Origin: Pseudoxanthomonas sp. | GTDB lineage: Bacteria > Pseudomonadota > Gammaproteobacteria > Xanthomonadales > Xanthomonadaceae | Direction of reading: 5' to 3' | Assembly: GCF_024710765.1 (NCBI RefSeq) | Contig: NZ_JANJUE010000234.1 | Coordinates: 1 to 36,089 of the forward strand | DNA length: 36,089 bases | Shown here: one piece after another, positions 32,482-36,089 of the stretch | Layout of the letters: every line of letters begins with the position of its first letter | How positions within the stretch are numbered: the stretch's first letter is position 1 | Made by a program: the position numbers and the translations under genes | The notes under the pieces: model-generated | What the model was told of the DNA's origin: nothing | The model's database searches: none | What the model saw: the letters and a program-made list of their open reading frames with translations, nothing else

Positions 32482-33776
32482 GGCAGGAACAACCGCAGCG
32501 CGGCCTGCGGATTCGAGGGGAAATAGAAATGCACGAAGCTGGCGGTCAAACGGCGATCGCGGTAGACCGCTTCGCGGCTGGGACCGCCGTTGGGATTGAT
32601 GGCTTCGGCCAGTGCCGTCGCCTCGATATCCGCCTGCGCATAGTGGAACGTGTGGCCGCGCAATGTGCCCTCCGGCAGGTCCACCGATTGCAGGCCCAGC
32701 GCCGCCAGCCGTGCCTGCAGCACCGCCTCGCCCGCAAGCAGGCCTGCCATCGGCGCACGCTGGCCATCCTTGCCGGTCAACGCACCCAGCGCATACAACA
32801 TGCCACCGCATTCGGCCAGTAGCGGTTTTCCGTCGTCGCGGTGCGCATGCAGGGCGGCTTTCAGATCCTGTCGTTGCGACAGGGCATCCAGATGCAGCTC
32901 GGGATAGCCGCCCGGCAGCCAGATCGCGTCGCAATCCGGCAGCGGGTCTCCGGCCAGCGGCGAGAAGAAGCGCAGTTCGGCGCCCGCCGTCCGCAGCAGA
33001 TCCAGGTTGGCCGGATACAGGAAGCAGAATGCGGCATCGCGCGCCACGGCGATGCGTCTGCCACGCAGCAGATCGGGCACGGGTGCGGGCGCCGCCGCGG
33101 CGAACTCCACCGCCGGCGGCAACACCGTACTGGCATGGCTGGCCCACGCGTCGGCCAGCGCGTCCAGCCGCATATCGATGTCGTCCAGTTCGGCCGCGGC
33201 GACCAGGCCCAGGTGCCGCTCCGGCAACGCCAGCTGCATATCGCGTGGCAGTGCGCCAAGCCAATGCAGGTCGGCCGGGAGGCTGCCACGCAGCAGATCG
33301 GCATGATGGGCGCTGCCGATGCGGTTGGCGGCGACGCCATGCACGGCCAGGCCTTCGCGGTAACGCGCCAGCCCGACCGCCAGCGCGCCGAAGGTCTGTG
33401 CCATCGCGGAGCCGTCGATCACCGCCAGCACCGGGATGCCGAGTGCATGGGCGAGATCCGCGCTCGAGGGCACGCCGTCGAACAACCCCATGACGCCCTC
33501 GATCAGGATCAGATCGGCCTCGCCCGCCGCGGCGTGCAGGCGCGCACGCGCGTCCGCTTCGCCGGTCATCCACAGATCCAGCTGATAGGCCGGTGCCCCG
33601 CTCGCACGCGCCAGCACCATTGGATCGAGGAAGTCCGGACCGGTCTTGAATACCCTCACCCGCCGGCCCTGGCGGGTGTGCCAGCGGGCCAGCGCGGCGG
33701 TCACGCTGGTCTTGCCCTGCCCCGATGCGGGAGCCGAGACGAGCAGCGCGGGACAATGGTGGGTCATGGCATTCAT
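32478..33776 (-). CDS. cobB: Cobyrinic acid a,c-diamide synthase CobB/CbiA
   Basis: This 432-residue ATP- and glutamine-dependent enzyme amidates the a and c carboxylates of the corrin ring. The N-terminal P-loop is [10 protein letters not shown] (15-24), followed by [10 protein letters not shown] (43-52) and [11 protein letters not shown]. The C-terminal amidotransferase domain has the nucleophile Cys323 in [11 protein letters not shown] and the terminal [10 protein letters not shown] motif with the catalytic His. It ends in a GTGA overlap with cbiB. A corrin substrate with free a,c carboxylates must come from outside or from another locus, since no ring-forming genes are in the window. Confidence 0.95.
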   Translation of the reverse strand: MNAMTHHCPALLVSAPASGQGKTSVTAALARWHTRQGRRVRVFKTGPDFLDPMVLARASGAPAYQLDLWMTGEADARARLHAAAGEADLILIEGVMGLFDGVPSSADLAHALGIPVLAVIDGSAMAQTFGALAVGLARYREGLAVHGVAANRIGSAHHADLLRGSLPADLHWLGALPRDMQLALPERHLGLVAAAELDDIDMRLDALADAWASHASTVLPPAVEFAAAAPAPVPDLLRGRRIAVARDAAFCFLYPANLDLLRTAGAELRFFSPLAGDPLPDCDAIWLPGGYPELHLDALSQRQDLKAALHAHRDDGKPLLAECGGMLYALGALTGKDGQRAPMAGLLAGEAVLQARLAALGLQSVDLPEGTLRGHTFHYAQADIEATALAEAINPNGGPSREAVYRDRRLTASFVHFYFPSNPQAALRLFLP

Positions 33777-33778
33777 CG

Positions 33779-34405
33779 CTAGAGTTCGATCCCGTGCTGG
33801 GCCTTGATGCCGGCCTTGAACGCATGCTTGACCAGGCGCATCTCGGTGACCGTATCGGCGGCGTCGATCAGCGCCTGCGGCGCGCCGCGCCCGGTGATGA
33901 CCACATGCTGGCGCGGGGGCCGCCCGGCGAGTGCGGCCAGCACGCCTCCCAGCGGCACGTAGTCCTTGTTCAGCGCGATATTGAGTTCATCGAGCAGGAC
34001 GAAATCATAGGCCGGATCCGACAACATGCGCGCCGCCTCGTTCCAAGCGGCGGTGGCCGCGGCGATGTCGCGCTCGCGATCCTGGGTTTCCCAGGTGAAG
34101 CCCTCGCCCATCACCCTATAGTCGAGGTCCTCGCCGAAACGACGGAAGAACGCCTCCTCGCCGGTGGAGAAACTGCCCTTGATGAACTGCACCACCCCGC
34201 AACGGAAACCATGCCCCAGGCTGCGCGCGAGCATGCCGAAACCGGAAGAACTCTTGCCCTTGCCGTTGCCGGTGTTCACCACCAGCACGCCACGGTCGAT
34301 GGTGGCGCGGGCGATGCGGCGGTCGACCAGTTCCTTCTTGCGCCGTGCGCGTTCGCGGTAGTGCGCGTCCTCGTCCAGGCCGCGCCGTTCACTGCCCCGG
34401 CTCAT
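33779..34405 (-). CDS. cobO: Corrinoid adenosyltransferase CobO/BtuR
   Basis: This 208-residue cytoplasmic enzyme transfers the 5'-deoxyadenosyl group from ATP to cob(I)alamin-type corrinoids. The altered Walker A GNGKGKSS is at residues 46-53; [41 protein letters not shown] and [15 protein letters not shown] follow the BtuR pattern. The ATG at 34405 overlaps the stop of the upstream membrane gene by 4 nt; upstream in-frame sequence is a shadow. It catalyses an early step of salvage, acting on corrinoids taken up by the transport genes just ahead of it. Confidence 0.95.
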   Translation of the reverse strand: MSRGSERRGLDEDAHYRERARRKKELVDRRIARATIDRGVLVVNTGNGKGKSSSGFGMLARSLGHGFRCGVVQFIKGSFSTGEEAFFRRFGEDLDYRVMGEGFTWETQDRERDIAAATAAWNEAARMLSDPAYDFVLLDELNIALNKDYVPLGGVLAALAGRPPRQHVVITGRGAPQALIDAADTVTEMRLVKHAFKAGIKAQHGIEL

Positions 34406-35013
34406 GCCGGCGTGCCCGACCGGCTGGCGGTCCGCATGAACAGGCCACGGATGCTCGCCCGCAGGATGAAAGCGGCGCCCACGTAGCCGGCCAGCGTACC
34501 GAGGGCGCGCGGATAGTAATGCGGAACACGCGCCAGGAATCCGGACAGGGTCGGCTCCGGGTAGCGGCCGGAGAAGAAGTAGAAGCCGCCCTTCGACAGC
34601 AGGTACGCCGTGCTCGCGGTCACCACCAGCACCAGCGCCAGGCGCGGCACCGTGCGCCAGTGATCGCGGTGCAACCCGCGATACACATGGCCGCCCAGCC
34701 ACAGTGCCGCATAGGCGAACGCCAGCGCCCAGTACGCGGGCGACAGGCACCAGTCGGTGATGGTGCCGTTGGCGAGACTGCTGAAGTCCAGCAGCGAGGA
34801 CAGCAGGAAGAACGCCGGCAGCGTCCACATCGGGCGCAACAACGCACCGGCCAGGAAGAACACCGCCCACGATGCGCTGGGCAGCGCATCGACGCTGGCG
34901 AAATGCTGGCCGCGGGTGGCGATCATCAGCAGCGCCAGCGCGATGCCCGCGATCACCTGCGCGCGGGCGGAGGGCAGCGGCAGGACGGAAGCGGAAGGGG
35001 AAAGCGAAGTCAT
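34402..35013 (-). CDS. btuM: BtuM-like membrane protein (probable cobalamin/corrinoid transporter), copy 2
   Basis: This 203-residue polytopic protein has about five to six hydrophobic helices. It shares with its upstream neighbour the motifs ATR-N2-HF (32-38), LPSASWAVFFLAG (44-56), TDWCLSPAY (86-94, Cys89), LWLGG (104-108) and FY-N2-GRYP (144-152). Length, B12-operon context and the central cysteine fit BtuM, a solitary S-component-type B12 transporter whose Thiobacillus member uses a single Cys (Cys80) to bind cobalt and remove cyanide (literature knowledge). AGGAGA precedes the ATG at 35013. It starts 13 bp after copy 1 and overlaps cobO by 4 nt. The remaining doubt is whether it is the transporter itself or a partner of copy 1. 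Confidence 0.72.
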   Translation of the reverse strand: MTSLSPSASVLPLPSARAQVIAGIALALLMIATRGQHFASVDALPSASWAVFFLAGALLRPMWTLPAFFLLSSLLDFSSLANGTITDWCLSPAYWALAFAYAALWLGGHVYRGLHRDHWRTVPRLALVLVVTASTAYLLSKGGFYFFSGRYPEPTLSGFLARVPHYYPRALGTLAGYVGAAFILRASIRGLFMRTASRSGTPA

Positions 35014-35026
35014 GACGTTCTCCTGA

Positions 35027-35596
35027 TCAGGCGCCGATGGCGCGACGGCGACGGGCCATCACCACCAGCGCGTGGGCCAGCAACGCGCTGGCGACGTAAA
35101 CCAGCGTGATGCGCACGAACAGCGGACCCCATTGCCAGACCCGCGCGAAGTACTGGGACCATTCCGGTTGCGGGTAACGACCTCCCAGCCAGTAGAAGGC
35201 GCCGTTGGAAATGGCGAACGACAGCAAGGCGCAGACCAGCGCGACCAGCAAGGCGCCGGACAGGCCACGCCAGTCCGGACTCATCCGCGGCGCCCACGCG
35301 CGGCCGCCGTACCACAGCACCGCGTAGGCGGGCAGCAGGAAGGCATAGGCCGGCGTCACGCAGAAATCGCTGACGCCGGCCAGTTCTATCGCGGCCCAGT
35401 CGATGACCACCGCCAACGCCAGCAGGCCCACGAATGGCAGGTGCCCGCGCAGATACAGACCGCCCAGGAAAAACACGGCCATCGACGCATCCGGCAGGTG
35501 CAGGGCATCGCCGAAATGATGAAAGCGCGTGGCGACCATCAGTGCGGCGAAGGTGCCGAGCAGGCCGAGGTGGATGGAACGCGACAGAGGTTTCAT
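35027..35596 (-). CDS. btuM: BtuM-like membrane protein (probable cobalamin/corrinoid transporter), copy 1
   Basis: This 189-residue polytopic inner-membrane protein has about six predicted helices and a basic C terminus (ARRRRAIGA), which by the positive-inside rule faces the cytoplasm. Key segments are ATRFHHF (22-28), LPDASMAVFFLGG (34-46), SDFCVTPAYAF (76-86, Cys79), LWYGG (94-98) and FYWLGGRYPQP (134-144). Cys79 lies almost where BtuM of Thiobacillus has its cobalt-coordinating Cys80, and the length is typical. It starts 12 bp after btuB with GGAGA upstream, an arrangement expected for a B12 inner-membrane step. No BtuCDF-type ABC genes are seen, so BtuM would replace them. It is paralogous to the gene at 34402-35013. 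Confidence 0.78.
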   Translation of the reverse strand: MKPLSRSIHLGLLGTFAALMVATRFHHFGDALHLPDASMAVFFLGGLYLRGHLPFVGLLALAVVIDWAAIELAGVSDFCVTPAYAFLLPAYAVLWYGGRAWAPRMSPDWRGLSGALLVALVCALLSFAISNGAFYWLGGRYPQPEWSQYFARVWQWGPLFVRITLVYVASALLAHALVVMARRRRAIGA

Positions 35597-35608
35597 CAGA
35601 TTCTCCGC

Positions 35609-36089
35609 TCAAGGGGTGACGGGCTGGTAACGCAGGGTCAGCAGCCAGGTGCGGCCGGGCTGGTTGTACAGCGCGGCGGTTTCGTAGCGCTTGTCGAACA
35701 GGTTGCCGCCCGACAACTGCAGCTTCCATGCGGGAGCGAATGCGTAGCCCACGCGCAGATCCAGCAGGCCATAACCGCCCAGCCGGGTCGTGTTGGTCAG
35801 ATTGTCGTAACGCTCCCCCACGCCGATGACGCTCGCGCCCACGCTGAACCGGTCGAAGCGGCGATCCGCGTCGATGCGCCCGCTGGCGCGCGCGCGGCGC
35901 GGCAGGACGTTGTCGTGGTTGGGATTGTCGCCGTCGTTGCGCGGGTCGAGCCGGGTCAGGCTGGCGCGCAGATCCCAGCCGGCCACCTCCAGGCCGCCTT
36001 CGGCCTCGAACCCGCGGATGCGGGCGCGATCGATGTTGTTGGGGCCGCCGAAATCGCCCAGCGAGGCATCGAAGGCAATCATGTCGTCG
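35609..36089 (-). CDS. btuB: TonB-dependent vitamin B12 receptor BtuB, C-terminal part
   Basis: Only the last about 160 residues of this outer-membrane beta-barrel receptor are present; the gene runs off the right edge of the window. Alternating barrel strands (IRGFEAEGGLEV, RASGRIDADRRFDRFSVGASV, LLDLRVGYAFAPAWKLQLSG) lead to the BtuB/TonB-receptor ending GNLFDKRYETAALYNQPGR. Asn/Asp-rich extracellular loops are typical. Its position as first visible gene before two BtuM-like genes and the cob genes supports BtuB over other TonB receptors. The promoter and any cobalamin riboswitch would lie outside the window. Confidence 0.85.
   Translation of the reverse strand, partial: DDMIAFDASLGDFGGPNNIDRARIRGFEAEGGLEVAGWDLRASLTRLDPRNDGDNPNHDNVLPRRARASGRIDADRRFDRFSVGASVIGVGERYDNLTNTTRLGGYGLLDLRVGYAFAPAWKLQLSGGNLFDKRYETAALYNQPGRTWLLTLRYQPVTP

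Noticed and set aside
31555-33825. Apparent 756-codon fusion ending in CbiB
   Set aside because: Only the last 308 codons resemble CbiB; the upstream part is an out-of-frame reading of cobB. CbiB starts at the GTG at 32481.
1-36089. CRISPR arrays, tRNA/rRNA genes, insertion sequences or prophage remnants
   Set aside because: No regularly spaced repeats, structural RNA signatures, transposase/integrase genes or attachment duplications were recognised by eye.

Overview
The window is 36 kb of very GC-rich DNA with tightly packed genes and no sign of an integrated mobile element. The gene set points to Xanthomonadaceae (Lysobacter, Luteimonas, Pseudoxanthomonas or Xanthomonas type). It includes an alpha-amino-acid ester hydrolase close to the Xanthomonas enzyme, large Caulobacter/Xanthomonas-style TonB receptors, a FecI/FecR pair, a flavin halogenase beside a TonB receptor, and a compact late-stage B12 operon. 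The lineage is inferred from protein resemblance, not from a marker gene.

Layout. 1-422: no convincing gene. 423-2342: secreted alpha-amino-acid ester hydrolase. 2434-5743: copper module, with copA-cueR leftward and copZ rightward from a shared intergenic region holding two CueR-type promoters. 5927-13819: a rightward surface-signalling and uptake unit of ECF sigma factor, FecR anti-sigma, STN-containing TonB receptor, a secreted protein of unknown function with two calcium-loop motifs, and a Tat-type PhoD phosphatase. 13822-16936: vitamin B6 unit, with a MocR regulator (PtsJ-like) divergent from yggS-pdxK across a perfect palindrome; a small unknown gene follows at 16940-17191. 17224-19554: redox-like operon of a four-cysteine MarR regulator, a mini-thioredoxin, a CPGC redoxin and a class I glutamine amidotransferase. 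19592-21865 (leftward): secreted amidohydrolase and an ankyrin lipoprotein. 22017-22904: LysR regulator. 22951-27644 (leftward): tryptophan-halogenase-family protein and its TonB receptor. 28006-36089 (leftward): B12 operon btuB(partial)-btuM-btuM-cobO-cobB-cbiB-cobD-cobQ-cobU-cobC.

How the parts work together. The B12 operon takes corrinoids across the outer membrane (BtuB) and probably the inner membrane (two tandem BtuM-like proteins). It then adenosylates, amidates and attaches the aminopropanol arm and prepares the nucleotide loop. cobS, cobT and corrin-ring genes are not in the window, so salvage of incomplete corrinoids fits best. Most junctions overlap by 4 or 8 nt, implying translational coupling. 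The copper, B6 and MarR units each carry a visible operator.

The most notable points are the tandem cysteine-containing BtuM-like pair, the TonB/FecI/FecR/PhoD unit with its unknown secreted partner, the four-Cys MarR redox operon with an apparently leaderless regulator, and the halogenase-TonB receptor pair. No tRNA, rRNA, CRISPR array, insertion sequence or cobalamin riboswitch was seen.
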